Below are positions 14,645-23,238 of a stretch of 40,072 nt of DNA, piece by piece; the first letter of the stretch is position 1, and each line of letters opens with the position of its first letter. The DNA is from an uncultured Flavobacteriales bacterium. Lineage in GTDB: Bacteria; Bacteroidota; Bacteroidia; Flavobacteriales_D; Parvicellaceae. The stretch spans positions 1-40,072 of the forward strand of contig CAJQPO010000063.1 in assembly GCA_905480225.1 (NCBI GenBank), written 5' to 3'. The notes beneath the pieces were generated by a model. It made no database searches. It was not told where the DNA came from and saw nothing but the letters and a program-made list of their open reading frames with translations. Made by a program: the position numbers and the translations under genes.

Positions 14645-17410
14645 ATGGAATACAACCACAAAGAAATCGAAGCAAAATGGCAAAAGTTTTGGAAAGAAAA
14701 CAATACTTACGCTGTAACTGAAAATCCAGAAAAAGAAAAGTGTTATGTACTAGACATGTTCCCATATCCATCTGGGGCAGGGCTCCATGTTGGTCATCCA
14801 TTAGGATATATTGCATCAGACATATTTGCCAGGTATAAGCGATTAAAAGGATTAAACGTTTTGCATCCCATGGGATATGATTCTTTTGGCCTCCCTGCTG
14901 AACAGTATGCTATTCAAACCGGTCAGCATCCAGCACGAACGACTGATCAAAACATTTTAAGATACCGGGAACAATTAGATAGACTTGGATTCTCGTATGA
15001 CTGGAATCGTGAAGTACGAACTTCCGATCCCAGCTATTATAAATGGACGCAATGGATTTTCAAACAACTATTCAATTCTTGGTACAACAAAGACAACGAT
15101 AGAGCCGAAGATATCAACTTGCTCATCAAGATTTTTAAAGATTTTGGAAACACAACTGTAAATGCTGCCTCAGATCAAATAGAAAAATTCACGGCAGCGG
15201 ATTGGAATAACTGGAATTTAAAAGAACAACAATCCATGTTATTGAATTATCGGTTGGCTTTTCTTGCTGACAGCTGGGTAAATTGGTGTCCCGAATTAGG
15301 AACTGTCCTGGCCAATGATGAAATTAAAGATGGTGTTTCCGAAAGAGGCGGTTTTCCTGTAGTAAAAAAGCTCATGCGCCAATGGAGCTTGAGAATCACT
15401 GCTTATGCTGATCGACTTTTAAAAGGATTAGATAGCGTCGACTTTTCAGACTCTCTTAAAGAGCAACAAAAAAATTGGATTGGAAAATCTCAAGGGGCTT
15501 CTCTAGAATTCCAAGTTGAAAATCACGACCTTAAAATAGAAGTGTTTACCACACGTCCAGACACCGTATTTGGTGTGTCATTTGTGGTTTTAGCTCCTGA
15601 ACTCAGTATCATTCCAGAAATAACTACTAAAGAATACGAAAAGGCTGTTGTGGCCTATAAAAACAGTACCGCTTCCAAATCAGAACGAGAGCGGCAAGCA
15701 GAAATAAATAATATTACAGGCCAATTCACGGGTGCTCATGCTATCCATCCCTTTTCTGGTGAAAAAATTGAAATTTGGATTGGTGATTATGTTTTGGCCT
15801 CTTACGGCACAGGATCCGTAATGGCAGTGCCTGCCGGCGATCAAAGAGATTGGGAATTTGCAAGACATTTTAACATTTCAATTCCGCATATTTTTGAAGA
15901 CAAAGACCTATCCGGTGGTGCTTACACTGAGAAAGATGGCACATTAATTAATTCTGGGTTTTTAAATGGATTAACTTTTAAAGAAGCCAACAGTAAAGCT
16001 ATTGAAGCCATCGAAGCTAAAGGAATTGGTAGAGGCAAAACTAATTTTAGATTAAGAGATGCTGTTTTTTCAAGACAGCGATATTGGGGAGAACCGTTCC
16101 CGGTTTATTACGAAGAAGAAATACCTCATTTAATACCTGAAGATCAAGTGGTAACACTTCCGCCTATCGACAAATATCTTCCTACTTCAAAAGGAGAGCC
16201 ACCATTAGCTCGTGCCAAAAAAGAAGATTGGAATGTTTTTCAAGGAGAAAGGATGGAACTTAATACTATGCCTGGATGGGCCGGATCCTCATGGTATTTT
16301 TTGCGTTATATGGACCCGCATAATGAAAACGCATTTGCTTCAAAAGAAAAATTAGACTACTGGAATCAGGTAGATCTCTATGTAGGTGGCGCAGAACATG
16401 CCGTTGGACATTTACTGTATTCTCGGTTTTGGACGAAATTTTTAGCCGACATAGGTCACCTTTCTTTTGATGAGCCGTTTAAAAAACTAATTAACCAAGG
16501 AATGATTCAAGGTCGTTCTAGCTTTGTTTATCGAATAAAAGACACCAACCAGTTTGTCTCCTTTGGCAAGCGAAAAGAATATCAAACAACAAGAATTCAT
16601 GCAGACATTAAATATGTCGACAAGAATGTACTGGATATTGAAGCATTTAAATCGTGGCGGCCGGAATTTGAAAATGCCACTTTTATTCTTGAAGACGATG
16701 GCACCTATATTTGTGGACAAGACGTGGAGAAGATGTCAAAGTCTAAATTTAATGTGCAAACACCTGATGACCTTTGCGAAGAGTATGGTGCAGATGCGCT
16801 CAGGATGTATGAAATGTTTTTAGGACCACTTACAGATTCGAAACCATGGAGCACCAAAGGAATTAATGGCGTATCCAATTTTTTAAAAAAATTCTGGAGA
16901 CTCTTTCACGACAGCAATGGTATTAACTTATCCAATGAAGAGCCAAATGCAGACGAATTAAAAATATTGCATCGAACGATTAAAAAAGTTGCTGGGGATA
17001 TTGAGCGATTCTCATTCAACACCGCAGTTAGTACGTTTATGATTGCCGTAAATGAATTGTCTGCGATAAAGTGTAATAAGAAAGCCATTCTAAAAGATCT
17101 TACCATCATCTTGTCGCCCTATGCACCACACATAGCTGAAGAGTTTTGGGAAATTCTCGGAATGACCGATAGCGTGACCAATCAAAATTTTCCAGAAGTA
17201 AATGAAAATTACTTAATAGAAGATGCATTTTCGTATCCAGTTTCCTTCAACGGCAAAATGAGATTTAAAATTGATTTACCCATTTCTTTGACTCCGGAAG
17301 AAGTGAAAGAAAAAGTACTTGCCCACGACAAAACTCCTGGTTATCTCAATGGTCAAGAACCAAAAAAAATTATAGTTGTCCCTAAGCGAATTGTAAACAT
17401 TGTTATTTGA
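14645..17410 (+). CDS. leuS: Leucyl-tRNA synthetase
   Basis: Class I synthetase that charges leucine onto tRNA-Leu. The HIGH-type motif is GLHVGHPLGY at about 47-56; the KMSKS-type motif is EKMSKSKFN at about residue 695. The editing domain is present (TRPDTVFGVS and YGTGSVMAVPAGDQRDWEFA), so mischarged tRNA can be hydrolysed. FSRQRYWGEPFPVYY marks the return to the catalytic domain. The 921-residue length exceeds the roughly 860 of E. coli because of two insertions (about 155-195, with DWNNWNLKEQQ, and about 620-690, with GRSSFVYRIKD) that I recall as usual for Bacteroidota. The start MEYNHKEIEAKWQKFW is standard. Its stop overlaps the TTG of the next lipoprotein gene. Confidence 0.98.
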   Translation: MEYNHKEIEAKWQKFWKENNTYAVTENPEKEKCYVLDMFPYPSGAGLHVGHPLGYIASDIFARYKRLKGLNVLHPMGYDSFGLPAEQYAIQTGQHPARTTDQNILRYREQLDRLGFSYDWNREVRTSDPSYYKWTQWIFKQLFNSWYNKDNDRAEDINLLIKIFKDFGNTTVNAASDQIEKFTAADWNNWNLKEQQSMLLNYRLAFLADSWVNWCPELGTVLANDEIKDGVSERGGFPVVKKLMRQWSLRITAYADRLLKGLDSVDFSDSLKEQQKNWIGKSQGASLEFQVENHDLKIEVFTTRPDTVFGVSFVVLAPELSIIPEITTKEYEKAVVAYKNSTASKSERERQAEINNITGQFTGAHAIHPFSGEKIEIWIGDYVLASYGTGSVMAVPAGDQRDWEFARHFNISIPHIFEDKDLSGGAYTEKDGTLINSGFLNGLTFKEANSKAIEAIEAKGIGRGKTNFRLRDAVFSRQRYWGEPFPVYYEEEIPHLIPEDQVVTLPPIDKYLPTSKGEPPLARAKKEDWNVFQGERMELNTMPGWAGSSWYFLRYMDPHNENAFASKEKLDYWNQVDLYVGGAEHAVGHLLYSRFWTKFLADIGHLSFDEPFKKLINQGMIQGRSSFVYRIKDTNQFVSFGKRKEYQTTRIHADIKYVDKNVLDIEAFKSWRPEFENATFILEDDGTYICGQDVEKMSKSKFNVQTPDDLCEEYGADALRMYEMFLGPLTDSKPWSTKGINGVSNFLKKFWRLFHDSNGINLSNEEPNADELKILHRTIKKVAGDIERFSFNTAVSTFMIAVNELSAIKCNKKAILKDLTIILSPYAPHIAEEFWEILGMTDSVTNQNFPEVNENYLIEDAFSYPVSFNGKMRFKIDLPISLTPEEVKEKVLAHDKTPGYLNGQEPKKIIVVPKRIVNIVI

Positions 17411-17823
17411 AGCAAATTATTCCAATACTCTTTCTTCTTGCGATCGTCTTTTCTAGCTGTAAAAAATACGACGAAGGGCCCGCTCTTTCCTTTAGATCTA
17501 AACGAGAACGCGCCATAAATATCTGGACATTTACCAGTGTTTCAGACCATTCAGGAAATGACCTTACAGCTAATTACAACAATTGGATTTTCTCTATAGA
17601 TGAAAATAATAATCTATTGATTCAATGGTATCTATCCGGAATAAAAATAGAAACCTACGGAACCTGGGACTTTAATGAAGACAAATCTACTATTGAATTA
17701 ACTTACACAAATACCATATTAGAATCACAATTTTCTAAATCTCTCGAAATTCTTCGGTTAAAAGAAAAAAATTTAATCGTAAATACAGAAAGTTTTCGGT
17801 TCGATTTTTCGGGAACGCTTTAG
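17407..17823 (+). CDS. Small lipoprotein, lipocalin-like
   Basis: A 138-residue protein starting at a TTG that overlaps the leuS stop (TTGA), so translation is probably coupled to leuS. The signal ends in VFSSCKKYD, with a lipobox Cys at about residue 18. The rest (RAINIWTFTSVSDHSGNDLT, WIFSIDENNNLLIQW, then TWDFNEDKSTIELTY) has the alternating beta pattern of small lipocalin-like or META-like domains in Bacteroidota lipoproteins. No binding or catalytic residue can be assigned. Following gene is 50 bases away. Confidence 0.75.
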   Translation: MKQIIPILFLLAIVFSSCKKYDEGPALSFRSKRERAINIWTFTSVSDHSGNDLTANYNNWIFSIDENNNLLIQWYLSGIKIETYGTWDFNEDKSTIELTYTNTILESQFSKSLEILRLKEKNLIVNTESFRFDFSGTL

Positions 17824-17873
17824 TTTTCTTGGCATGTTATTTGTTTTGACAAGTCGAACAGAAAGCTAATACC

Positions 17874-18674
17874 ATGAAAAATTTATTTATTTTATTTCTC
17901 TCAACGTGTTTTATAAATGCCTCTGCATTTGAAGGCGTTGCTTCAAGGCAAAATCAAAAGACCTCATTTAGAAAAGTAAAAAATGAATCGTTTAAGGCAG
18001 GTGAAAAACTAACGTACAAAGTGCACTACGGAATGATAGATGCGGGTTATGCCACATTGGAGGTGAAAAAGACGGATAAAAAAATAAATGGAAGAGAATT
18101 ACTTCATGTAGTAGGTAAAGGAAAAAGCATAAGTGCCTTTGATCTGTTTTTTAAAGTGCGTGATAGATATGAATCCTATGTAGATTACGACGGGATGTTC
18201 CCCTGGATTTTCATTAGGAGAGTATATGAAGGAGGCATTGAAATAAAACAAGATTACACCTTTTATCAACACAAGAATAAAGTCGCGACAGGTAAGGAAA
18301 AAATGGATGTGCCAGCTAATGTTCAAGATATGCTTTCAGCCTTTTATTATGCCAGAACGATTGATTTTAGTAACGCTAAAATCAATCAAGTCTTTGAGAT
18401 GAGTTGTGTAGTAGATGGCGAAACCTGGCCACTTAAAATAAAGTATAAAGGTGAAGAAGAAGTTAAAATAAGAAAAGGCAAGTTTAAGTGCTTAAAATTT
18501 GCACCTGTTTTACAAGAAGGAAGAATCTGGAAAAACGAAGAAGATCTTTCCGTCTGGATCACTAACGATAAAAATAAAATCCCCTTACTTGCAAAAACAA
18601 AAATTTTAGTAGGATCAATTAAAATGGAACTCAGTGATTACGAAGGGCTAGTAGCCCCTATTGCAAAAATTTGA
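17874..18674 (+). CDS. DUF3108 exported protein
   Basis: A 266-residue protein with a Sec signal peptide (MKNLFILFLSTCFINASAFE). The mature part follows the DUF3108 pattern: FKAGEKLTYKVHYGMIDAGY (about 41-60), GKGKSISAFDLFFKVRDRYE, then PLKIKYKGEEEVKIRKG and FKCLKFAP. Members are predicted beta-rich periplasmic or outer-membrane-associated proteins with no proven role. As far as I recall, DUF3108 genes often neighbour tryptophan 2,3-dioxygenase and an M23 peptidase in Flavobacteriia, as here. A terminator follows 31 bases beyond the stop, so the dioxygenase unit is transcribed separately or by read-through. Confidence 0.85.
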   Translation: MKNLFILFLSTCFINASAFEGVASRQNQKTSFRKVKNESFKAGEKLTYKVHYGMIDAGYATLEVKKTDKKINGRELLHVVGKGKSISAFDLFFKVRDRYESYVDYDGMFPWIFIRRVYEGGIEIKQDYTFYQHKNKVATGKEKMDVPANVQDMLSAFYYARTIDFSNAKINQVFEMSCVVDGETWPLKIKYKGEEEVKIRKGKFKCLKFAPVLQEGRIWKNEEDLSVWITNDKNKIPLLAKTKILVGSIKMELSDYEGLVAPIAKI

Positions 18675-18705
18675 TGCCGAAAGGTATAAGTTAGTCTGTT
18701 TAAGT

Positions 18706-18741
18706 AAATGCTGAGCTATAAAGGTCAGCATTTATTTTTTT
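18706..18741 (+). terminator. Intrinsic terminator after the DUF3108 gene
   Basis: AAATGCTGA (18706-18714), a 10-base loop and TCAGCATTT (18725-18733) make a 9-bp stem, followed by A and seven T. An open frame for the dioxygenase reaches back to an ATG at 18708 inside this hairpin; the terminator argues against that start. Confidence 0.88.
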
Positions 18742-18840
18742 ATGAATTCTTCACAAGACCAACTTATTTGTACGAGAGAGACGGGTTTTCTTGCCCTTTA
18801 TTGAAAACATCTGATAAAAATCATACAAAAATAAAGTGGT

Positions 18841-18858
18841 TGTGGTATTTTTACCACA
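18841..18858 (+). promoter_or_regulatory. Palindrome touching the dioxygenase start codon
   Basis: TGTGGTA, loop TTTT, TACCACA is a perfect 7-bp inverted repeat whose last base is the A of the chosen ATG. It has no T-run after it, so it is not a terminator. It could be an operator for a dimeric regulator or an mRNA hairpin that covers the translation start. The inner TATTTTTA also resembles a -7 box with one mismatch. Confidence 0.45.
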
Positions 18859-19856
18859 TGGAAATGACTTCTGAAATAAATGAAAAAATTAAACTCCTAA
18901 AAGAGAAGTACTCGCAAATGGGGCAAGACATGAGTTCTTACCTAGATGGACTGCTACTTTCCAACTACCTAACCTATTGGGATTACATAAGACTGGATAC
19001 TCTTTTATCTTTACAACAGCCACAAACAGATTTTCCAGATGAACAGATTTTCATCATGTATCATCAAATTACGGAGCTCTACTTCAAATTGTGTTTACAT
19101 GAAATTGAGCAAATTTCGAATAATGGCAGAAATGTTCTAGACAATGGGGACGACCGTGGCTGGAAAGACACGCTTGACCCAGATTTCTTTCTGGAACGCT
19201 TAAAACGACTCAATAATTATTTCAAAGCATTAACAGGTTCTTTTGCAATCATGATAGAAGGAATGGATCGCAATCAATTTCTTAAATTTAGAATGGCCCT
19301 CCTACCTGCTAGTGGGTTTCAATCGGCACAATACAGAAAGATTGAAATTACTTCTACTGACTTTATTAATCTTGTTCACAAAGATAAACGCGCCCAGTAT
19401 AGTGGAACAGTAACCAACTCAATGATTGAAGACATGTTCAATTATTCTTATTGGAAGAGTGGTGCAACTGAACTGAAAACAGGTAAAAAGACACTCACTT
19501 TACAACAATTTGAAAAGAAGTATAAAGACGAATTTATAGCTACTGGAAAAGAATTTAAAGACCGAAATATTTGGAAAAAATACGTTGGTTTATCAGATGA
19601 TGACCGCGCGCGAGAAGACATACAGCAAGAACTAAAAAAATTCGATGCTAATGTCAACATAAACTGGCCACTGGTACATTATAAATCAGCAGCTAAATAC
19701 CTAAGTAAAGATTCAGCTGATATTGCTGCAACTGGCGGAACCAATTGGCAAAAATACCTGCCACCAAGATTTCAGAAAAGAGTATTTTATCCCGAACTGT
19801 GGAACGAAAAAGAAATCGAAGAATGGGGCCTGGCATTTCTTAATGAAAAAGAATGA
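18858..19856 (+). CDS. kynA: Tryptophan 2,3-dioxygenase
   Basis: Heme enzyme that opens the indole ring of L-tryptophan to N-formylkynurenine, the first step of the kynurenine route. Diagnostic stretches are YHQITELYFKLCLHEIEQ with the active-site His at 69, FRMALLPASGFQSAQYRKIE with the substrate-binding Arg, and NWPLVHYKSAAKYL with the likely proximal heme His near 274, then AATGGTNWQKYLPPRFQ and the FYPELW end. At 332 residues it matches the Bacteroidota type. The frame extends 50 codons upstream to 18708, but that start lies in a terminator and adds unrelated residues, so ATG 18858 is preferred; ATG 18864 is possible. Kynureninase and other pathway genes are not in the window. The stop overlaps the M23 gene. 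Confidence 0.95.
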   Translation: MEMTSEINEKIKLLKEKYSQMGQDMSSYLDGLLLSNYLTYWDYIRLDTLLSLQQPQTDFPDEQIFIMYHQITELYFKLCLHEIEQISNNGRNVLDNGDDRGWKDTLDPDFFLERLKRLNNYFKALTGSFAIMIEGMDRNQFLKFRMALLPASGFQSAQYRKIEITSTDFINLVHKDKRAQYSGTVTNSMIEDMFNYSYWKSGATELKTGKKTLTLQQFEKKYKDEFIATGKEFKDRNIWKKYVGLSDDDRAREDIQQELKKFDANVNINWPLVHYKSAAKYLSKDSADIAATGGTNWQKYLPPRFQKRVFYPELWNEKEIEEWGLAFLNEKE

Positions 19857-21145
19857 AGCTGTATTTCGCCGTTTTATCAGGTTTTATATTCTTTGCTTGT
19901 TCTACCGAAACAACTTCAGTTGTTGAAGTTCCTATTATTCGAACAGATACTATACCGGTTGTTGAAGCGGTTTATGAATATGGATTCTGTCTAGATTCAT
20001 TTACTGTAGATCGTGGGAAAATTAAGCAAGACTGGACATTGAGCCACTTGCTACTCCCGTTTAAAATCTCCCAACTGGATGTTAATAAAGCCAGTCAAAT
20101 GGCAAAAGATAGCCTAGTGGATTTAAAGTATATCACCAGCAACAAAAGCTATCTTATGCTGTCCAAACAAGAGGACACCAATAAAGTATTACACTATTGC
20201 ATTTACGACAAGAGCGTTTATGATTATGTAGTATTTGACTTTACAGACTCAATAAATGTATATAAGGTGAGCCGTCCCGTAGCAGAGGCCGAAAGGGAAA
20301 TGTCCGGCATTATTGGCGATGGATCAAACCTCTCCAACGAAATCCAAAGCGTATCAAAAAACCTAGGGATTACCTCAGAATTAGTCGGGAAAATTGCCCA
20401 GACATTTGCATGGAGTATTGACTTTTTCAGACTACATCCAGGAGACAAATTCAAAGTAATATATAACGAGAAATCAGTGAATGGAATCCCTACTGGGACG
20501 GGTAAAATTAAGGCACTTTTCTTTCAGCATAAAAATAAAGAATACTATGCTTTTGCCTATGAAAAAGAGAATGAAATCAATTATTACGACGAAAATGGAA
20601 ATAGTAATAAGTCCTTATTTCTGATGGCCCCGCTTAAATTTACGCGACTCAGTTCACCCTATACAAAACGACGCTTTCATCCAGTGCAAAAGCGATGGAA
20701 AGCACATTTAGGAACAGATTATGCAGCGCCTAAAGGCACGCCTATTTGGTCAACTGCTGACGGAACAGTAATTGCGGCGACTTACAGTCGTAATAATGGA
20801 TATTATGTCAAAATTAAACACAGCAGCACCTACACCACCCAATATTTACACATGACCAAAATCGCTTCAGGAATGAAAAAAGGGCGGCGAGTTCTTCAGG
20901 GAGAAACCATTGGATATGTGGGTTCTACCGGCTTAGCAACTGGGCCACATGTTTGCTATCGTTTTTGGAAAAATGGGAAGCAAATCGATCATCGACAAGA
21001 AGTACATCAGGCAAGCGAACCGCTTGATGTAGACTTAAAAGATGAGTATCTTGAGCTAATTAAACCGGTTAAAAAACAAATTGATGAGATTCCATACTCA
21101 ACCAATAATGAAATTGAAATCGCTGATACAGACACTATTAATTAG
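19853..21145 (+). CDS. M23 family peptidase, exported, with Cys at a zinc-ligand position
   Basis: A 430-residue exported peptidoglycan endopeptidase. The signal ends in FIFFACSTE, probably a lipobox with Cys at 16. Residues about 50-270 form the N-terminal domain often seen in Bacteroidota M23 proteins (LSKQED, SKNLGITSELVGKIAQTFAW). The LytM/M23 core lies at about 280-375. His285 and Asp289 (AHLGTDY) fit the HxxxD ligand pair, His333 (YLHM) and His366 (GPHVC) fit the catalytic histidines, but the second His of the usual HxH is Cys368. I recall the same GPHVCYRFW in related Bacteroidota enzymes, so it may be a lineage feature in which Cys binds zinc. The ATGA overlap with the dioxygenase implies co-translation. 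Confidence 0.92.
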   Translation: MKLYFAVLSGFIFFACSTETTSVVEVPIIRTDTIPVVEAVYEYGFCLDSFTVDRGKIKQDWTLSHLLLPFKISQLDVNKASQMAKDSLVDLKYITSNKSYLMLSKQEDTNKVLHYCIYDKSVYDYVVFDFTDSINVYKVSRPVAEAEREMSGIIGDGSNLSNEIQSVSKNLGITSELVGKIAQTFAWSIDFFRLHPGDKFKVIYNEKSVNGIPTGTGKIKALFFQHKNKEYYAFAYEKENEINYYDENGNSNKSLFLMAPLKFTRLSSPYTKRRFHPVQKRWKAHLGTDYAAPKGTPIWSTADGTVIAATYSRNNGYYVKIKHSSTYTTQYLHMTKIASGMKKGRRVLQGETIGYVGSTGLATGPHVCYRFWKNGKQIDHRQEVHQASEPLDVDLKDEYLELIKPVKKQIDEIPYSTNNEIEIADTDTIN

Positions 21146-22487
21146 CTTATTTCTTGCCTCTAGTACTGGTTCTTTTGCACAAAGATCTGCTGATATTCTT
21201 CCTTTTATCCCATTTAATAATGAGTCGTATGAGAATTTTCCATTGATAACGATAAAAGTTATTGCACACGTTGTTCAACGAAATCCGACATATCCCGAAA
21301 ATTTTAAAAATAATGAGCAAGATCAAAAAACAATTCGAGACCTCATTGAACATTGCAATCGCACTTATTCTAAGCTCACCAATCCAAGTATAAAAATAGC
21401 AACTAATCCAAAATCAATTGTTGACTCTAGAATAAGGTTTAGACTAGATGATATTATCTTTCATGTAGACTCTAGTGGCTGGGATCGCAATAAATTTAGG
21501 ATTGTTAATGGTGGAAAATGGCCATATGCAATCGATTCTATTTCAAAAGAAAACAAAGAGCTATTCTTCTTTAACCTTAATGCTTACCGTGGATTTAACC
21601 TATCTGATTCTTTGGTTGTTTCCACCTCTAATGGGCCCGTTATTTTACATAAAAAAGATCTTCAAAAGTGGGGCAAAACAACCGTTGTAACCGTGAAAGA
21701 ACCTATTGATGAATTGGAGCCTATAAATGCAACCTACTTTCGAAGAGTAGATTATAACTGCACCTCTGATAATTGGAAAAAATTAACAGATTCTGATGAT
21801 CGCCATTTGCACCTATTCTTTACAGGAGCCAGTTCAAAACGAATTCAATTTGGTTGCGCTCCATCGCCCTATTTTTTAAACGTTTCAAACTATATATTCG
21901 GTGGGCAATGGGCCGGCAATCAATTAACCGCTCACGAAATTGGTCATACTTTAGGTTTAGGTCACACCAATTATCCTCAGTTTGAAGACTTACCTCGAAA
22001 AGACAAGTTCTGTTCTGGCTGCCCGTGTAATGACAAAACAATTTCGAACAACATTATGGGCTACAATGGATGCAGGAATTATCTTTCACCACTTCAAATT
22101 GGAAGTGTATACAAAAATTATTCAACCAAAGAGAAACGCATTAGAATGACAACAGCATGCGATTATGATCCCACCCAAACTTCTTTTATTAGCAACAACC
22201 AAAAATGGGATAGAGAACGCACAATTCAAGGAGATATCGTTGTCAAAAGAAAACACTCACTTGCAATCAATCAGAACTTGTATTTGGCTAAGGGTGCTTC
22301 TATTTATCTTGAAAAAAAAGCCCACCTTATCATAAACAATTGTGTCGTTTCTAATGCTTGTGGAAGTGAATGGAACGGCGCTGTTCTTTGTAGAAAATTC
22401 AAACAGAAACGAATCAAACCACCTAGATTTAACAAAGGAACTATTGAGTTCCTTGCCGAAGGAAGGTTTGAAAAAGTAATTGAATAA
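21108..22487 (+). CDS. Secreted metzincin-type metalloprotease
   Basis: A 459-residue exported zinc protease. A Sec signal peptide (MKLKSLIQTLLISLFLASST to GSFAQ) starts at the ATG at 21108, inside the end of the M23 gene; an upstream ATG at 21081 would put nine extra residues before the signal and is less likely. The active site is AHEIGHTLGLGHTN (HExxHxxGxxH, His 276, 280 and 286), followed by a Cys-rich loop (FCSGCPCND) and a Met-turn NIMGYNGCRNYLSP. This layout fits the pappalysin/M43-like branch, but the family is not certain. The C-terminal 100 residues (TIQGDIVVKRKHSLAINQNL, then YLEKKAHLIINNCVVSN) resemble the start of a parallel beta-helix. It ends abruptly without a T9SS sorting domain that I can see. 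Confidence 0.85.
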   Translation: MKLKSLIQTLLISLFLASSTGSFAQRSADILPFIPFNNESYENFPLITIKVIAHVVQRNPTYPENFKNNEQDQKTIRDLIEHCNRTYSKLTNPSIKIATNPKSIVDSRIRFRLDDIIFHVDSSGWDRNKFRIVNGGKWPYAIDSISKENKELFFFNLNAYRGFNLSDSLVVSTSNGPVILHKKDLQKWGKTTVVTVKEPIDELEPINATYFRRVDYNCTSDNWKKLTDSDDRHLHLFFTGASSKRIQFGCAPSPYFLNVSNYIFGGQWAGNQLTAHEIGHTLGLGHTNYPQFEDLPRKDKFCSGCPCNDKTISNNIMGYNGCRNYLSPLQIGSVYKNYSTKEKRIRMTTACDYDPTQTSFISNNQKWDRERTIQGDIVVKRKHSLAINQNLYLAKGASIYLEKKAHLIINNCVVSNACGSEWNGAVLCRKFKQKRIKPPRFNKGTIEFLAEGRFEKVIE

Positions 22488-22492
22488 ACGTT

Positions 22493-22588
22493 ATGAATAT
22501 CATCTTTGAAAAATGTAACCCAATGAGCATTTCAATAAGTCACCCAAACAACCGAATGAGACTTGGCAAGATTGTTGTTTCAATTTAG
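22493..22588 (+). CDS. Possible 31-residue small ORF
   Basis: An ATG at 22493 opens 31 codons ending at TAG 22588, filling the gap between the metalloprotease and the next gene, two bases before that gene's ATG. The product would be short and basic (starting MNIIFEKCNPMSIS). It is out of frame with the metalloprotease, so it is not its continuation. No homology is recognised; it may be chance or a leader that couples translation of the following gene. Confidence 0.2.
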   Translation: MNIIFEKCNPMSISISHPNNRMRLGKIVVSI

Positions 22589-22590
22589 AC

Positions 22591-23187
22591 ATGAAAATTG
22601 CCTTGTTGTTAATAGTTCCGCTACTATTGTTTTCGAATAGGTCAATTGCACAAAACTATCTGCTTCTGCTTGATGGTATAGTTCATTATTTTTCTACTTA
22701 CGATGATTTATCCATACAAGCAGAAATTCGACCGGGCTTTCAAAATACTTTTTTCTCCTTTGGTGTTCGAGGTGGGCACAACAATAAAACGGACAATATA
22801 ACCATTGGGTTATCCATTTTTTATTCAAAAGACAAGTTTCATGGAGAGATTGGTCCTGGTACTTTCAAAAATTCTCATTTTGGACTCTATGGCGAAAAAA
22901 AGTTCAGAAAAAATCGAAATCAAAAATTATACCTATCGACCCCGCTAACTCTGGCAGTTGGAGTTAGCACTACCGATCAATATGCCCCGAGCTATGCTGA
23001 TAATTCCATTTACTTTTACTCGGAAGCAGAGTTGTTGATTAATTACGGTCTTGGTAAGCGCATTCAATTAAATTTCGGTCCTGGTGTTCGTATTTGTGAC
23101 GGTAGTGATACTTTTGGATTGAACGATAGAGATTTATCGGGTCTTTCCTTTCAGGCAGGAATTCGATTCGGAAACTTCACTCAATAA
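22591..23187 (+). CDS. Small outer-membrane beta-barrel-like protein
   Basis: A 198-residue protein with a Sec signal peptide (MKIALLLIVPLLLFSNRSIAQ). The mature part consists of alternating aromatic/polar strands with turns (FFSFGVRGGHNN, NITIGLSIFYS, HFGLYGEKKF, LTLAVGVSTT, LINYGLGKRIQLNFGPG) ending in GLSFQAGIRFGNF, the pattern of a small eight-strand-type outer-membrane barrel. The C-terminal Phe-containing strand also suits outer-membrane insertion. Family not recognised. It is last in the plus-strand run and faces a glycosyltransferase gene on the opposite strand 51 bases away, with no clear terminator between them. Confidence 0.6.
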   Translation: MKIALLLIVPLLLFSNRSIAQNYLLLLDGIVHYFSTYDDLSIQAEIRPGFQNTFFSFGVRGGHNNKTDNITIGLSIFYSKDKFHGEIGPGTFKNSHFGLYGEKKFRKNRNQKLYLSTPLTLAVGVSTTDQYAPSYADNSIYFYSEAELLINYGLGKRIQLNFGPGVRICDGSDTFGLNDRDLSGLSFQAGIRFGNFTQ

Positions 23188-23238
23188 CTAAGTCAAGAAA
23201 AAATATATGTCAAAAAATAACCCTTATTTGGACTCCAT

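Noticed and set aside
18708-18857. Longer N-terminus of the tryptophan dioxygenase
   Set aside because: The 50 added residues start inside a clear terminator hairpin and do not resemble the family.
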